Part shown: in pieces, positions 15,152-24,041 of the stretch
Numbering within the stretch: the stretch's first letter is position 1
How the letters are laid out: each line of letters starts with the position of its first letter
NCBI RefSeq assembly: GCF_030655615.1
Contig: NZ_JAURVJ010000027.1
Location: forward strand, 1-34,520
Direction: 5' to 3'
DNA length: 34,520 nt
Source of the DNA: Nocardioides sp.
Lineage (GTDB): Bacteria; Actinomycetota; Actinomycetes; Propionibacteriales; Nocardioidaceae
Program-made: the position numbers and the translations under genes
The notes under the pieces: model-generated
The model's input: only the letters and a program-made list of their open reading frames with translations
Told to the model about the DNA's origin: nothing
Databases searched by the model: none

Positions 15152-15433
15152 ATGGACGACGGGACGACGATCGAGAGCCGGTTCTTCGGGCCCGACGGGC
15201 GGCTGACGCGCATCCCGCGCAAGCGGGCCAAGCAGCTCGTCGTCCTCGACCGGCTCGTCCAGGAGTTCGAGCTCGGCCGCACCTACCCCGAGGCCGAGGT
15301 GGTCGCGATCCTCACCCGCTTCCACGACGACCACGCCGCCCTGCGGCGCTACCTGGTCGAGGAGCAGTTCCTCACCCGCGAGGACAGCGTCTACTGGCGC
15401 TCAGGCGGGACGGTGCACCTCGATGACGTCTGA
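15152..15433 (+). CDS. DUF2087 domain protein
   Basis: A 93-residue protein made up almost entirely of a DUF2087 domain: GRLTRIPRKRAKQLVVLDRLVQEF, then RTYPEAEVVAILTRFHDDHAALRRYLVEEQFL and YWR. The domain resembles a small winged-helix fold and is often attached to ArsR-type regulators; on its own it has no proven function. It starts 3 bases after the desD stop, with TTGAGG close to the ATG, so it is probably cotranscribed with the siderophore genes. Its end overlaps the next gene by 11 bases. A role in the siderophore pathway is not implied. Confidence 0.8.
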   Translation: MDDGTTIESRFFGPDGRLTRIPRKRAKQLVVLDRLVQEFELGRTYPEAEVVAILTRFHDDHAALRRYLVEEQFLTREDSVYWRSGGTVHLDDV

Positions 15434-16022
15434 GGTCACGCGCTTCTCCGGCGACGACTGGTACGGCGACGATCTCGGCGACGTGCGCCACGTCGGCGTG
15501 ACGTTCGTCGACGTCGACCTCACCGAGGTCACGACCCGCGGGGCGACGTTCGAGGGGTGCGTGTTCCGGGCGTGCCGCTTCAACGCCTCGACCCACGTCC
15601 ACTCGGCGTTCGTCGCCTGCACCTTCGACGGCGTCAACTTCTTCGACGCGACCTTCGAGGGCTGCAAGCTGACCGGCTCGGTCTTCACCCGCTGCACGAC
15701 ACGCCCCATGAAGGTCGTCGACGGCGTGTGGCGCGGCGTCACCGCACGCGGCGCGGACCTGGGTCGCCTCGACCTCGCCGGCTGCGACCTGCGCGAGGCC
15801 GACCTGTCCCTGGCCAGGCTGACCGGGACCGTGCTCCGTGGCGCCCGGCTCGACGGCGCCGTGCTGCGCGAGGCCGACCTCACCGACGCCGACCTGCGCG
15901 GAGCCGTGCTGGGTGGCGCCGACCTGACCGGGGCCGTCCTGCGCGGAGCCCGGATCGACCTGGCCGGCGCGGTCGCGCTGGCGGAGCAGACGGGCGCCGT
16001 CGTCGACGTCGAGGCGGGGTGA
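15423..16022 (+). CDS. Pentapeptide-repeat protein
   Basis: A 199-residue protein of tandem pentapeptide repeats, A(D/N)Lxx style, clearest from residue about 115 ([40 protein letters not shown]). The N-terminal half has more degenerate repeats ([18 protein letters not shown]). Such proteins form a right-handed quadrilateral beta-helix. A few (Qnr, MfpA) protect DNA gyrase by mimicking DNA; most have no known role. There is no signal peptide or membrane segment. The ATG at 15423 lies inside the end of the DUF2087 gene. A 24-base palindrome follows the stop. Confidence 0.88.
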   Translation: MTSEVTRFSGDDWYGDDLGDVRHVGVTFVDVDLTEVTTRGATFEGCVFRACRFNASTHVHSAFVACTFDGVNFFDATFEGCKLTGSVFTRCTTRPMKVVDGVWRGVTARGADLGRLDLAGCDLREADLSLARLTGTVLRGARLDGAVLREADLTDADLRGAVLGGADLTGAVLRGARIDLAGAVALAEQTGAVVDVEAG

Positions 16023-16033
16023 GCGCGCTCGGG

Positions 16034-16057
16034 AGAGGGGGCCACGTGGCCCCCTCT
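16034..16057. terminator. 24-base perfect palindrome after the des operon
   Basis: AGAGGGGGCCAC (16034-16045) followed directly by GTGGCCCCCTCT (16046-16057). It begins 12 bases after the stop of the pentapeptide-repeat gene and has no T-run. It is probably an actinobacterial-type hairpin terminator that separates the siderophore operon from the biotin operon. Confidence 0.65.
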
Positions 16058-16109
16058 GCCGAGGGCACCCGACCCGTGGACCCGTGACCGGCCGGACGCG
16101 GCGGCTCGG

Positions 16110-16115
16110 CATACT
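16110..16115 (+). promoter_or_regulatory. -10 box of the biotin operon
   Basis: CATACT ends 7 bases before the bioB ATG, matching the leaderless pattern of the window. GAGGG lies between the hexamer and the ATG and could act as a ribosome binding site if transcription starts further upstream. Confidence 0.5.
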
Positions 16116-16122
16116 GAGGGCC

Positions 16123-17190
16123 ATGACCACGACGTCCTTCGACCAGCTGGCCAGCTCGATCCTCGACGGGAAGCCGGCCACCGAGGACGACGCACTCGCG
16201 GTGCTGCGCGCCCACGACGACGAGCTGCTCGACGTCGTCGCGGCCGCCGGACGGCTGCGACGCCACTTCTTCGGCAACACGGTCAAGGTCAACTACCTGG
16301 TCAACCTCAAGTCGGGCCTGTGCGCCGAGAACTGCAACTACTGCTCGCAGTCGCTGGGCTCCCAGGCCGACATCCTCAAGTACAAGTGGCTGCAGACCGA
16401 CGAGGCCCTCGAGGCCGCCGCGGCCGGCCTCAAGGGCGGCGCCACCCGCGTCTGCATGGTCTCCTCGGGCCGCGGCCCGACCAATAAGGACATCGACCGG
16501 GTCACCGACATGGTCGGCGCGATCAAGTCCGAGCACCCCGACGTCGAGGTGTGCGCGTGCCTGGGGCTGCTCAAGGACGGCCAGGCCGAGCGGCTCCGTG
16601 ACGCCGGCGTCGACGCCTACAACCACAACATCAACACCGCCGAGTCCCACCACGAGACGATCGTGCAGACCCACACCTACGCCGACCGCGTCGACACCGT
16701 CGGCAAGGTCAAGCAGGCCGGCATGTCGCCGTGCAGCGGCCTGATCGCCGGGCTCGGCGAGACCGACGAGCAGCTCGTCGAGGCGCTCTTCGCGCTGCGC
16801 GAGCTCGAGTCCGACTCGATCCCGGTCAACTTCCTGATGCCCTTCGACGGCACCCCCTACGAGAACACCTGGGAGCTCGACCCCACCCGCTGCGTCAAGA
16901 TCCTGGCGATGGCGCGGTTCGTCTGCCCCGACCGCGAGGTGCGCATCGCCGGCGGCCGCGAGATGCACCTGCGCTCCCTGCAGGGCCTGGCGCTCCACGT
17001 GGCCAACTCGCTCTTCCTGGGCGACTACCTGACCTCCGAGGGCCAGGCCGCCGAGGCCGACCTCGAGCTCATCCGCGACAACGGCTTCGTCGTGCTGGGT
17101 GCCGCGCCCGAGGCGATCGACGCCCCGGCCGAGCGCGACCCGGCCAAGCGGCGTCGTGGCGCCGGCACGACGGTCGCCCCCAATGCCTGA
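16123..17190 (+). CDS. bioB: Biotin synthase
   Basis: A 355-residue radical SAM enzyme that inserts sulfur into dethiobiotin, the last step of biotin synthesis. The radical SAM cluster motif CAENCNYC supplies C67, C71 and C74. Further family motifs are [25 protein letters not shown] and VCACLG (cysteines of the 2Fe-2S site), [19 protein letters not shown] and VRIAGGRE (the cluster-binding Arg). Family-length. ATG at 16123 is preferred because of the -10 box just upstream; an in-frame extension upstream (from 16084) is not conserved-looking. It is first gene of bioB-bioA-bioF-bioD, so the whole late pathway is in one operon. No BirA or BioQ site was recognised. Confidence 0.97.
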   Translation: MTTTSFDQLASSILDGKPATEDDALAVLRAHDDELLDVVAAAGRLRRHFFGNTVKVNYLVNLKSGLCAENCNYCSQSLGSQADILKYKWLQTDEALEAAAAGLKGGATRVCMVSSGRGPTNKDIDRVTDMVGAIKSEHPDVEVCACLGLLKDGQAERLRDAGVDAYNHNINTAESHHETIVQTHTYADRVDTVGKVKQAGMSPCSGLIAGLGETDEQLVEALFALRELESDSIPVNFLMPFDGTPYENTWELDPTRCVKILAMARFVCPDREVRIAGGREMHLRSLQGLALHVANSLFLGDYLTSEGQAAEADLELIRDNGFVVLGAAPEAIDAPAERDPAKRRRGAGTTVAPNA

Positions 17191-17208
17191 CCTGGGCCCC
17201 GCCTGACC

Positions 17209-18468
17209 GTGGTTGCCTCCCCCGCCGACCGCCTGCTCGCCTTCGACCGCGAGCACGTCTGGCACCCCTACACGTCGATGACCGACCCGACGCCGGTCCG
17301 GATGGTGACCGGTGCGAGCGGCGTACGGCTGCGTCTCGACGACGGCACCGAGCTCGTCGACGGGATGTCGTCGTGGTGGGCGGCGGTCCACGGCTACGGC
17401 CGGCCCGAGCTCGACGACGCGGTCCGGTCGGTCGACCTGGCCCACGTGATGTTCGGCGGCCTGACCAACGCCCCGGCGGTGCGCCTGGCCGAGCGGCTGG
17501 TGGGCCTGGCGCCGACCGGTCTCGAGCGGGTGTTCCTCGCCGACTCCGGCTCGGTCTCGGTGGAGGTCGCGCTCAAGATGGCCTGGCAGTGGCAGCGTGG
17601 ACGCGGCCGGCCGGAGCGCACCCGGATGCTGACGGTGCGCGGCGGCTACCACGGCGACACGTTCGGCGCGATGAGCGTCTGCGACCCCGACGGCGGGATG
17701 CACGCGATGTGGGCCGGGGTGCTGCCGGAGCAGGTGTTCGCGCCGCGCCCGCCCGCCCTCGGCGGTGACGTCGAGGGCTGGACGGCTGCGTTCCGCGAGC
17801 TCGCCGCCCGGCACCGCGACGAGGTCGCCGCGGTCATCGTCGAGCCGGTGCTGCAGGGCGCCGGCGGCATGTGGGTCTACGACCCCGCGTGCCTGCGGGT
17901 CATGCGCGAGGTGGCCGACGAGCACGGCTTCCTGCTGGTGCTCGACGAGATCGCCACGGGCTTCGGCCGCACGGGCGAGCTCTGGGGCGCCGACCACGCC
18001 GGCGTCGTGCCCGACGTCATGTGCGTCGGCAAGGCCCTGTCGGGCGGCTACCTCACCCTGGCGGCGGCGCTGTGCACCGACGAGGTCGCGCGCGGCATCT
18101 CCGCCTCCGACTCGGGCGTGCTGATGCACGGCCCGACCTTCATGGGCAACGCCCTCGCATGCACGGTGGCGCTTGCCTCGCTCGACCTCCTCGTCGCCGA
18201 CGACTGGGCCGCCCAGGTCGGCCGTGTCAACGCGCGGCTGGTCGCGGGGCTGGCCGGGCTGCCGGGCACCCGGACCCTCGGGGCCGTCGGCGTCGTCCAG
18301 CTCGACCACCCGGTCGACGTGGCGAAGGCGACTGCGGCCGCCGCCGAAGAGGGCGTCTGGCTGCGCCCCTTCCGCGACCTGATCTACACGATGCCGCCCT
18401 ACGTCGCGGCCGACGCCGACGTCGACCAGATCTGCCGCGCGGTCGTCCGCGCCGCCGAGGTCGCCTGA
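17209..18468 (+). CDS. bioA: Adenosylmethionine-8-amino-7-oxononanoate aminotransferase
   Basis: A 419-residue PLP aminotransferase that turns KAPA into 7,8-diaminopelargonate using SAM as the amino donor. The start HVWHPYTSM is diagnostic of BioA. Other motifs are [52 protein letters not shown] and the PLP lysine K275 in [14 protein letters not shown] at 17209, 18 bases after bioB. Its stop overlaps the bioF ATG by one base (TGATG). Family-length, with no irregularities. Confidence 0.97.
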   Translation: MVASPADRLLAFDREHVWHPYTSMTDPTPVRMVTGASGVRLRLDDGTELVDGMSSWWAAVHGYGRPELDDAVRSVDLAHVMFGGLTNAPAVRLAERLVGLAPTGLERVFLADSGSVSVEVALKMAWQWQRGRGRPERTRMLTVRGGYHGDTFGAMSVCDPDGGMHAMWAGVLPEQVFAPRPPALGGDVEGWTAAFRELAARHRDEVAAVIVEPVLQGAGGMWVYDPACLRVMREVADEHGFLLVLDEIATGFGRTGELWGADHAGVVPDVMCVGKALSGGYLTLAAALCTDEVARGISASDSGVLMHGPTFMGNALACTVALASLDLLVADDWAAQVGRVNARLVAGLAGLPGTRTLGAVGVVQLDHPVDVAKATAAAAEEGVWLRPFRDLIYTMPPYVAADADVDQICRAVVRAAEVA

Positions 18469-19589
18469 TGGGCTGGCCGGAGTGGCTCGCCGAGCAGGCG
18501 GCGACGCGCGAGTCGTCCGCACTGGTGCGGGTCCTGCGTCCCCGTGGGGCGGACGACCCGACCATCGACCTGGCCGGCAACGACTACCTCGGCCTGGCCC
18601 GCGACCCCCGGGTCGTCGCCGGGGCCGTCGAGGCCGCCCAGCGGTGGGGTGGCGGCGCCGGCGCCTCGCGCCTGGTCACCGGGTCGCTCGGCCTGCACGC
18701 CGACCTCGAGCGCGAGCTCGCCGACTACCTCGGGCAGCCCGCGGCGCTCGTCTTCTCGACCGGCTACCACGCCAACCTCGGCATCGTCTCCGCGCTGGCC
18801 GACCGCGACACCCTCGTCGTCTCCGACGCCCACGTGCACGCCTCGCTCATCGACGCGGTCCGACTCGCGCGCGCGGACGTCACGGTGGTTCCGCACGACG
18901 ACGTCGAGGCCGTACGCCGGACGCTCGCCACCGCTGGCGACCGGCGGGCGATGGTGCTGGTCGAGTCGGTCTACTCCGTGCTCGGCGACGCAGCCTCCTT
19001 GGTCCCCCTCGCCGAGGCGTGTGAGGAGAGCGGCGCTCTCCTCGTGGTCGACGAGGCGCACGGGGTGGGCGTGCACGGCCCCGGACTGGTCGCCCTGTCC
19101 GGTCTCGCGGGACTCCCCCACGTGGTGGTGACGGCGACGTTGTCCAAGTCGCTCGGCTCCCAGGGCGGTGCGGTGCTGGGCTCGCAGAGCGTGATCGACC
19201 ACCTGGTCAACCGTGCGCGACCGTTCATCTTCGACACCGGGCTGGCGCCGGCAGCCGCGGGCGCGGCCCTGGCCGCGCTGCGGGTGCTCCGCGACTCCCC
19301 CGAGCTCACCGAGCGCGTCCAGCGGCGGATCTGCGACCTAGCCGCTGCACTCGGTGTCGACCCGAGCGTCGGAGCGGTGCTCTCGGTCCCCATGCCGACG
19401 CCTTCCGTGGCGGTCACGGCGCAGGCCGCCGCGCTCGCGCAGGGCGTACGGGTCGGGTGCTTCCGGCCACCGTCGGTGCCCGACGGCATCTCGCGGCTCC
19501 GGGTCACCGTCAACGCGGGGCTCTCCGAGCACGACTGGGACCGCGCGGTCGACGTGCTCGTCGCGGTCGTCAAGGAGCACGCTCCGTGA
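18468..19589 (+). CDS. bioF: 8-amino-7-oxononanoate synthase
   Basis: A 373-residue PLP enzyme of the alpha-oxoamine synthase family. It condenses pimeloyl-ACP (or pimeloyl-CoA) with alanine to give KAPA. Motifs are DLAGNDYLGLARDPRV, GGGAGASRLVTGSLGLHADLE, VFSTGYHANLG, ESVYSVLGD, LVVDEAHGVGVHG and the PLP lysine K227 in TLSKSLGSQGG. The ATG at 18468 overlaps the bioA stop and its own stop overlaps the bioD GTG. The operon has no bioC or bioH, so the pimeloyl precursor must come from genes elsewhere. Confidence 0.96.
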   Translation: MGWPEWLAEQAATRESSALVRVLRPRGADDPTIDLAGNDYLGLARDPRVVAGAVEAAQRWGGGAGASRLVTGSLGLHADLERELADYLGQPAALVFSTGYHANLGIVSALADRDTLVVSDAHVHASLIDAVRLARADVTVVPHDDVEAVRRTLATAGDRRAMVLVESVYSVLGDAASLVPLAEACEESGALLVVDEAHGVGVHGPGLVALSGLAGLPHVVVTATLSKSLGSQGGAVLGSQSVIDHLVNRARPFIFDTGLAPAAAGAALAALRVLRDSPELTERVQRRICDLAAALGVDPSVGAVLSVPMPTPSVAVTAQAAALAQGVRVGCFRPPSVPDGISRLRVTVNAGLSEHDWDRAVDVLVAVVKEHAP

Positions 19590-20251
19590 CTCGTGTCGTC
19601 GTGGTGACGGGGACCAACACCGACGTCGGCAAGACGATCGTGACCGCGGCGATCGCTGCCACGGTCGACGGGCGTGTGCTCGTCGTGAAGCCCGCTCAGA
19701 CCGGCGTCTCCGGCAGCGACCCGGGGGACGCCGACGTGGTCGCCCGGCTGACCGGCGTCGACGTCGAGACCTGGACGGTGCTCGACGAGCCGCTGGCCCC
19801 CGAGACCGCGGCCCGGCGAGCGGGGGTCGTGCTCCCGACCGTCGCCGAGCACGCGGCCCACGTGCGCGCGGTCGCGGCGTCGTACGACGTCGTGGTGGTG
19901 GAGGGTGCCGGTGGTCTGCTGGTGCGCCTCGACAGCCACGGCGGCACCCTCCTCGACCTGGCCACCGAGCTCGCGACCACCCACGACGTCGAGGTGGTCG
20001 TCGTGTGCGCGGCGGCCCTCGGCACGCTCAACGTCGCCGAGCTCACCGTCGGTGCGCTACGGGCCCGCGGGCTCGAGCCTTCCGGGGTCGTCATCGGCTC
20101 GTGGCCGACCGAGCCCGGGCTCGCCGAGACCTGCAACCGCGAGGACCTGCCGCGGGTGACCGGCCTGCCCCTGCTCGGCGTCGTGCCCGCCGGGGCCGGG
20201 TCGCTGCCCCCCGCGGAGTTCGCGGCGGCAGCGACCGGCTGGTTCGCCTAG
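19586..20251 (+). CDS. bioD: Dethiobiotin synthetase
   Basis: A 221-residue ATPase that carboxylates diaminopelargonate and closes the ureido ring. The P-loop GTNTDVGKT is at residues 9-17, followed by VVKPAQTGV and VVVEGAGGLLVRL. The GTG at 19586 overlaps the bioF stop (GTGA). Its TAG stop shares the palindromic CTAG at 20248-20251 with the stop of the convergent ethanolamine permease, so there is no intergenic space. Last gene of the biotin operon. Confidence 0.96.
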   Translation: MTRVVVVTGTNTDVGKTIVTAAIAATVDGRVLVVKPAQTGVSGSDPGDADVVARLTGVDVETWTVLDEPLAPETAARRAGVVLPTVAEHAAHVRAVAASYDVVVVEGAGGLLVRLDSHGGTLLDLATELATTHDVEVVVVCAAALGTLNVAELTVGALRARGLEPSGVVIGSWPTEPGLAETCNREDLPRVTGLPLLGVVPAGAGSLPPAEFAAAATGWFA

Positions 20252-21792
20252 CCGTCGGCCGGGTCGGCGTGCGGCGTCGAGTCGAGCCCGCCGCTCATGG
20301 CGTACTCCTCCTCCGGCGAGAGCACGAGGCGGTGCCGGATGTAGAAGGCGAAGAGCAGCAGCCCGACGGCGTAGATGATCGCGATCGCGATGACGGCGTC
20401 GCGGTAGGCCGGGTTGAGCAGCACCCCGACGAAGGTCAGCGCCGCGATGAGGCCCGCGACGACCGCGCCCGGCACGCCCACCGGTGAGAGGTAGGGGCGC
20501 TTGGCGGCGGGGTACCTGCTCTTGAGGATGACGTAGGACGCCATCTGCAACATGTAGGCCAGCACCGCGCCCCACACGGCGATGTTGAGCACGATGGCCT
20601 GGGCGCTGTCGCCCACGACGTCGACCACGACCAGGGCGACGAACCCGATCACCGCACCGGCGACCAGGGCCACCCACGGCGTCTGGCGGGCGCCGGTGAG
20701 CGAGAGGAAGCGGGGGTAGTAGCCGGCACGCGAGAGCGAGTACATGTTGCGGCCGTAGGCGAACATGATCCCCTGCAGCGAGGCGAGCAGCCCGATCAGC
20801 GCGAAGAGCGAGAGCACCGCCGCCCAGTCGTCGGAGAGGAACGCCCGGAAGCCCGCCAGCAGCGGCTCGTCGGCAGCGCCGGGCGACTCCAGGCCGATCA
20901 GGGCCGAGCCGGTCACCGCCGGGTTGAGCACGAAGACGACGGCACCACAGGCGACCAGCGTGACGAGGCCCCAGAACCCGGCCTTGGGGATGTCGCGCTC
21001 GGGGTCGTGCGCCTCCTCGGCGGCCAGGGGCAGCTCCTCGATGCCGAGGAAGAACCACATGGCGAATGGCAGGGCGTAGAGCACGCCCTCCCAGCCGAAC
21101 GGGAGGAAGTCGGAGCCGCCGGCCTCGGGCTCGATGTCGAACAGGCTGCCCAGGTCGACCGCACCGTTGGCGAGGGCCAGCACGGCGAAGAGCGCCAGGA
21201 TGGCGATCGAGATGATCGCGACGGCGATGGCGATCTTGAACGGCGCCTCACCGCCGAGGCTGTTGAGGGCGACGAAGACGGCGTACAACGCCAGCCACCA
21301 GACCCACATGTGGTCGGAGAGGTCGAGCCCGAACAGCTCGTCGGTCACGGCGTTGGCGTAGCCGGCGGAGAAGAGCACGACGACGCCGGTCGTGAAGACG
21401 TACTCGATCGTCTCGGCGAGCCCGGTGACGAACCCGCCCCACGGGCCCATCGCGGCGCGCGCGAACGAGTAGGCACCGCCGGTGTGCGGCATGGCCGCCG
21501 ACATCTCGCCGATCGAGAACAGCATGCCGAAGTACATGACCACGATCAGCCCGAAGCCGATCAGCAGCCCGCCCCAGCCGCCCTCGCCCAGGCCATAGCT
21601 CCAGCCGGAGAAGTCGCCGGAGATGACCGCGGCGACGCCGATGCCCCACAGGCCCCAGAAGCCCGTGGTGCGGCGCAGCTGGCGCTTGTCGAAGTAGCCG
21701 TCCTCGGCCTTGCTGTACGTCGCCCCCGGCTTGCGTGCGGGGGTGGTGCCCGTGCCCGTCGCGGGGGCCGGGCGGTCGCTCGTGCTCGTCAT
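20248..21792 (-). CDS. eat: Ethanolamine permease (APC superfamily)
   Basis: A 514-residue membrane protein with about 12 helices. It has the ethanolamine-permease signatures FWGLWGIGVAAVISGDFSGWSYGLGEGGWGG, SIGEMSAAMPHTGGAYSFARAAMGPWGGF and ELPLAAEEAHDPERDIPKA. It imports ethanolamine, which fits its place just after eutB-eutC on the same strand. It starts at ATG 21792, 30 bases after the eutC stop, and TAGCGT lies 7 bases upstream, so it may also be transcribed from its own leaderless promoter. The cytoplasmic C-terminus ends in acidic and Pro-rich sequence. Its TAG stop overlaps that of bioD. Confidence 0.9.
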   Translation of the reverse strand: MTSTSDRPAPATGTGTTPARKPGATYSKAEDGYFDKRQLRRTTGFWGLWGIGVAAVISGDFSGWSYGLGEGGWGGLLIGFGLIVVMYFGMLFSIGEMSAAMPHTGGAYSFARAAMGPWGGFVTGLAETIEYVFTTGVVVLFSAGYANAVTDELFGLDLSDHMWVWWLALYAVFVALNSLGGEAPFKIAIAVAIISIAILALFAVLALANGAVDLGSLFDIEPEAGGSDFLPFGWEGVLYALPFAMWFFLGIEELPLAAEEAHDPERDIPKAGFWGLVTLVACGAVVFVLNPAVTGSALIGLESPGAADEPLLAGFRAFLSDDWAAVLSLFALIGLLASLQGIMFAYGRNMYSLSRAGYYPRFLSLTGARQTPWVALVAGAVIGFVALVVVDVVGDSAQAIVLNIAVWGAVLAYMLQMASYVILKSRYPAAKRPYLSPVGVPGAVVAGLIAALTFVGVLLNPAYRDAVIAIAIIYAVGLLLFAFYIRHRLVLSPEEEYAMSGGLDSTPHADPADG

Positions 21793-21799
21793 GCCCCGG

Positions 21800-21805
21800 A
21801 CGCTA
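21800..21805 (-). promoter_or_regulatory. -10 box of the ethanolamine permease (leaderless)
   Basis: TAGCGT on the minus strand ends 7 bases before the ATG at 21792, in the 30-base gap after eutC. It suggests the permease can be expressed separately from eutBC. Confidence 0.5.
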
Positions 21806-21822
21806 GGGACCCTGACGACGCG

Positions 21823-22587
21823 TCAGTCGATCCCCGGCGTTTCGCTTCGGTGAACAGCCGCCGCGCCGGCGTCTTTCAGCCGGACGCCGGACTCCCCCAG
21901 CTCGCGCGCGCCGGTGACGAGCCGCAGCAGGACGTCGGCGGCGTCGTCGTAGCCCAGGCCGTCGGGCGGGTGGACGTTGGAGATGCAGTTGCGCTCGGAG
22001 TCGCGCCGTCCCGGCCGGGGGTCGTGGGTGAGGTAGAGCCCCAGGCTGGAGGCGACCGAGAGTCCGGGCCGCTCGCCGATGACCACGACCAGGGTCGCGA
22101 CGCCGAGGTGCCGGCCGACGTGGTCACCGAGGCCGACGCGGGCCTGCTCGGCGAGCACGACCGGCGCCAGGCCCAGGCCCGCCTCGCCGAGCCGCGGCAG
22201 CAGCGCCTCGACCAGCGGCAGGGCGTGGTCGTCGAGCGCACGGGCCGAGAGCCCGTCGGCGAGCAGCAGCCCGACGTCGTGGGTGCCGGGGGCGGCGGAC
22301 GGGAGGTGGTCGAGGGTCTCGGGGCTGCGGCCCAGGTCGGGCCGACGCAGGTAGGTCGCCCGGTCCTCGGCCCGGCTCCGCACCCGGTGGACCTCGAGGC
22401 CGAGCGCGGCGAGCCCGGACTCCAGCCGCTCGGCGTCGTGGGGCAGGTGGACGGCGTCGCGCGCCTCGGCGTGGGCGGAGCGCAGCTCGAGGACGTCGCG
22501 GGTCGGCAGCGCGTCGCCCGCGCGACCGAGGCCGATCCGGGCCTGCGTGGTCGCGCGCAGCGGGGACCAGAAGTCGGGCGTGCTCAC
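21823..22587 (-). CDS. eutC: Ethanolamine ammonia-lyase small subunit
   Basis: A 254-residue subunit of adenosylcobalamin-dependent ethanolamine ammonia-lyase, which splits ethanolamine into acetaldehyde and ammonia. Signatures are TQARIGLGRAGDALPT, DVGLLLADGLSA, VVIGERPGLSVASSLGLYLTHDPRPG and the C-terminal DSERNCISNVHPPDGLGYDDAA. GTG at 22587, overlapping the eutB stop (GTGA), so the subunits are translationally coupled. It is slightly shorter at the N-terminus than enterobacterial EutC, as is usual outside the large eut operons. Confidence 0.96.
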   Translation of the reverse strand: MSTPDFWSPLRATTQARIGLGRAGDALPTRDVLELRSAHAEARDAVHLPHDAERLESGLAALGLEVHRVRSRAEDRATYLRRPDLGRSPETLDHLPSAAPGTHDVGLLLADGLSARALDDHALPLVEALLPRLGEAGLGLAPVVLAEQARVGLGDHVGRHLGVATLVVVIGERPGLSVASSLGLYLTHDPRPGRRDSERNCISNVHPPDGLGYDDAADVLLRLVTGARELGESGVRLKDAGAAAVHRSETPGID

Positions 22588-23990
22588 CGGACCAGCTCCT
22601 TGAGCAAGGTCGCGCCGACGTCGACGGCCGGCACGCGACCGGCGTCGTCGAGGAGGCCGATCCCGCTCAACCAGGCCTCGAACTCGGGCGCGGGCCGCAG
22701 CCCGAGCGTGTGCCGCACCGCGAGCACGTCGTGGAACGAGAGGCTCTGGTAGCCGAGCATCACGTCGTCGGCGCCCGGCACCGTGATGACGAACCCGACC
22801 CCGGCGGCCGCGAGCAGCGTCAGCAGGGTGTCCATGTCGTCGGCGTCCGCCTCGGCGTGGTTGGTGTAGCAGACGTCGACGCCCATCGGGACACCGAGCA
22901 CCTTGCCGCAGAAGTGGTCCTCGAGGCCGGCGCGGACGATCTGCTTGCCGTCGTAGAGGTACTCCGGGCCGATGAAGCCGACCACCGTGTTGACCAGCAG
23001 CGGGTCGAAGGCCCGCGCGACGCCGTACGCCCGGGCCTCGAGGGTCTGCTGGTCGACCGGGTGGCCGCCGGTGCCGAGGTGGGCGTCGGCGGAGAGCGCC
23101 GAGCCCTGACCGGTCTCGAAGTACATGACGTTGTCGCCCACCGTGCCCCGGCCGAGGCCGCGGGCGGCGTCGCGGGCCGTGGCGAGGGTCGCGAGGTCGA
23201 CGCCGAAGCCGGCGTTGGCGGCCTCGGTGCCCGCGATCGACTGGAAGACCAGGTCGACCGGGGAGCCCTGCTCCATCAGGTCGATCGTCGTCGTCACGTG
23301 GGCGAGGACGCAGGACTGGGTGGGGATCTCGTAGCGCTGGCGGACGTCGTCGAGCAACCGGAGCAGGTCAGCGGCGGCCCGCGGCGAGTCGGTGGCGGGG
23401 TTGATGCCGATGACGGCGTCACCGCAGCCGAGCAGCAGGCCGTCGAGGGTGCCGGCGGCGATCCCGCGGGGGTCGTCGGTCGGGTGGTTGGGCTGCAGGC
23501 GGGTGGCGAGCGTGCCGCGACGCCCGACCGTGCTCCGGAACGCGGTGACCACCTCGCAGGCGCGGGCGACCGAGATCAGGTCGGCGTTGCGCATCAGCTT
23601 GCTCACCGCCGCCGCCATCTCGGGGGTGAGTCCGGGCGCGAGCGCCGCGAGGGTGCTCGTCGCGTCGGGCGTCGCCGTCACCGCGAGCAGGTGGTCGCGC
23701 AGCCCGCCCACCGTCAGGTGCGCGACCGGCGCGAACGCCTCGGCGTCGTGGCTGTCGACGATCAGCCGGGTGACCTCGTCGCTCTCGTAGGGGACGACCG
23801 GCGTCTCGAGGATCGTGCGGAGCTCGACGTCGGCCAGCGCCCACTGCGCGGCCGCCCGCTCCCGGTCGGTCTCCGCCGCGCACCCGGCCAGCTCGTCGCC
23901 GCTGCGCAGCGGCGTGGCCTTGGCCAGCAGGTCGACCAGGTCGCGGAACGCGTACGTCGTCCCGGCCACGGTCTGGTGGTAGGTCGTCAC
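22584..23990 (-). CDS. eutB: Ethanolamine ammonia-lyase large subunit
   Basis: The 468-residue catalytic subunit with the B12-binding TIM barrel. Signatures are LMRNADLISVARACEV, RLQPNHPTDDPRGIAAGTLDGLLLGCGDAVIGINPATDS, CVLAHVTTTIDLMEQGSPVDLVFQSIAGTE, MYFETGQGSALSADAHLGTGGHPVDQQTLEARAY and GPEYLYDGKQIVRAGLEDHFCGK, all closely family-like. It is first of eutB-eutC, followed by the permease. There are no shell proteins, EutA reactivase or aldehyde dehydrogenase in the window, so this is a catabolic module without a microcompartment. GTG start at 23990 with TAGCGT 7 bases upstream and no Shine-Dalgarno. Confidence 0.97.
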   Translation of the reverse strand: MTTYHQTVAGTTYAFRDLVDLLAKATPLRSGDELAGCAAETDRERAAAQWALADVELRTILETPVVPYESDEVTRLIVDSHDAEAFAPVAHLTVGGLRDHLLAVTATPDATSTLAALAPGLTPEMAAAVSKLMRNADLISVARACEVVTAFRSTVGRRGTLATRLQPNHPTDDPRGIAAGTLDGLLLGCGDAVIGINPATDSPRAAADLLRLLDDVRQRYEIPTQSCVLAHVTTTIDLMEQGSPVDLVFQSIAGTEAANAGFGVDLATLATARDAARGLGRGTVGDNVMYFETGQGSALSADAHLGTGGHPVDQQTLEARAYGVARAFDPLLVNTVVGFIGPEYLYDGKQIVRAGLEDHFCGKVLGVPMGVDVCYTNHAEADADDMDTLLTLLAAAGVGFVITVPGADDVMLGYQSLSFHDVLAVRHTLGLRPAPEFEAWLSGIGLLDDAGRVPAVDVGATLLKELVR

Positions 23991-23997
23991 GCTGCTG

Positions 23998-24003
23998 ACG
24001 CTA
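23998..24003 (-). promoter_or_regulatory. -10 box of eutBC (leaderless)
   Basis: TAGCGT on the minus strand ends 7 bases before the GTG at 23990. With such a short or absent leader there is no room for a cobalamin riboswitch or an EutV antiterminator site. Confidence 0.6.
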
Positions 24004-24041
24004 GCCCCGGTGCGTCACCGCCACGTTTCGGACGACGCGCT

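Noticed and set aside
15880..18522. Very long open frame (880 codons) on the minus strand opposite bioB and bioA
   Set aside because: It is Arg/Gly/Val/His-rich translation of the complementary strand of well-identified genes, with no recognisable domain. High GC commonly keeps such shadow frames open.
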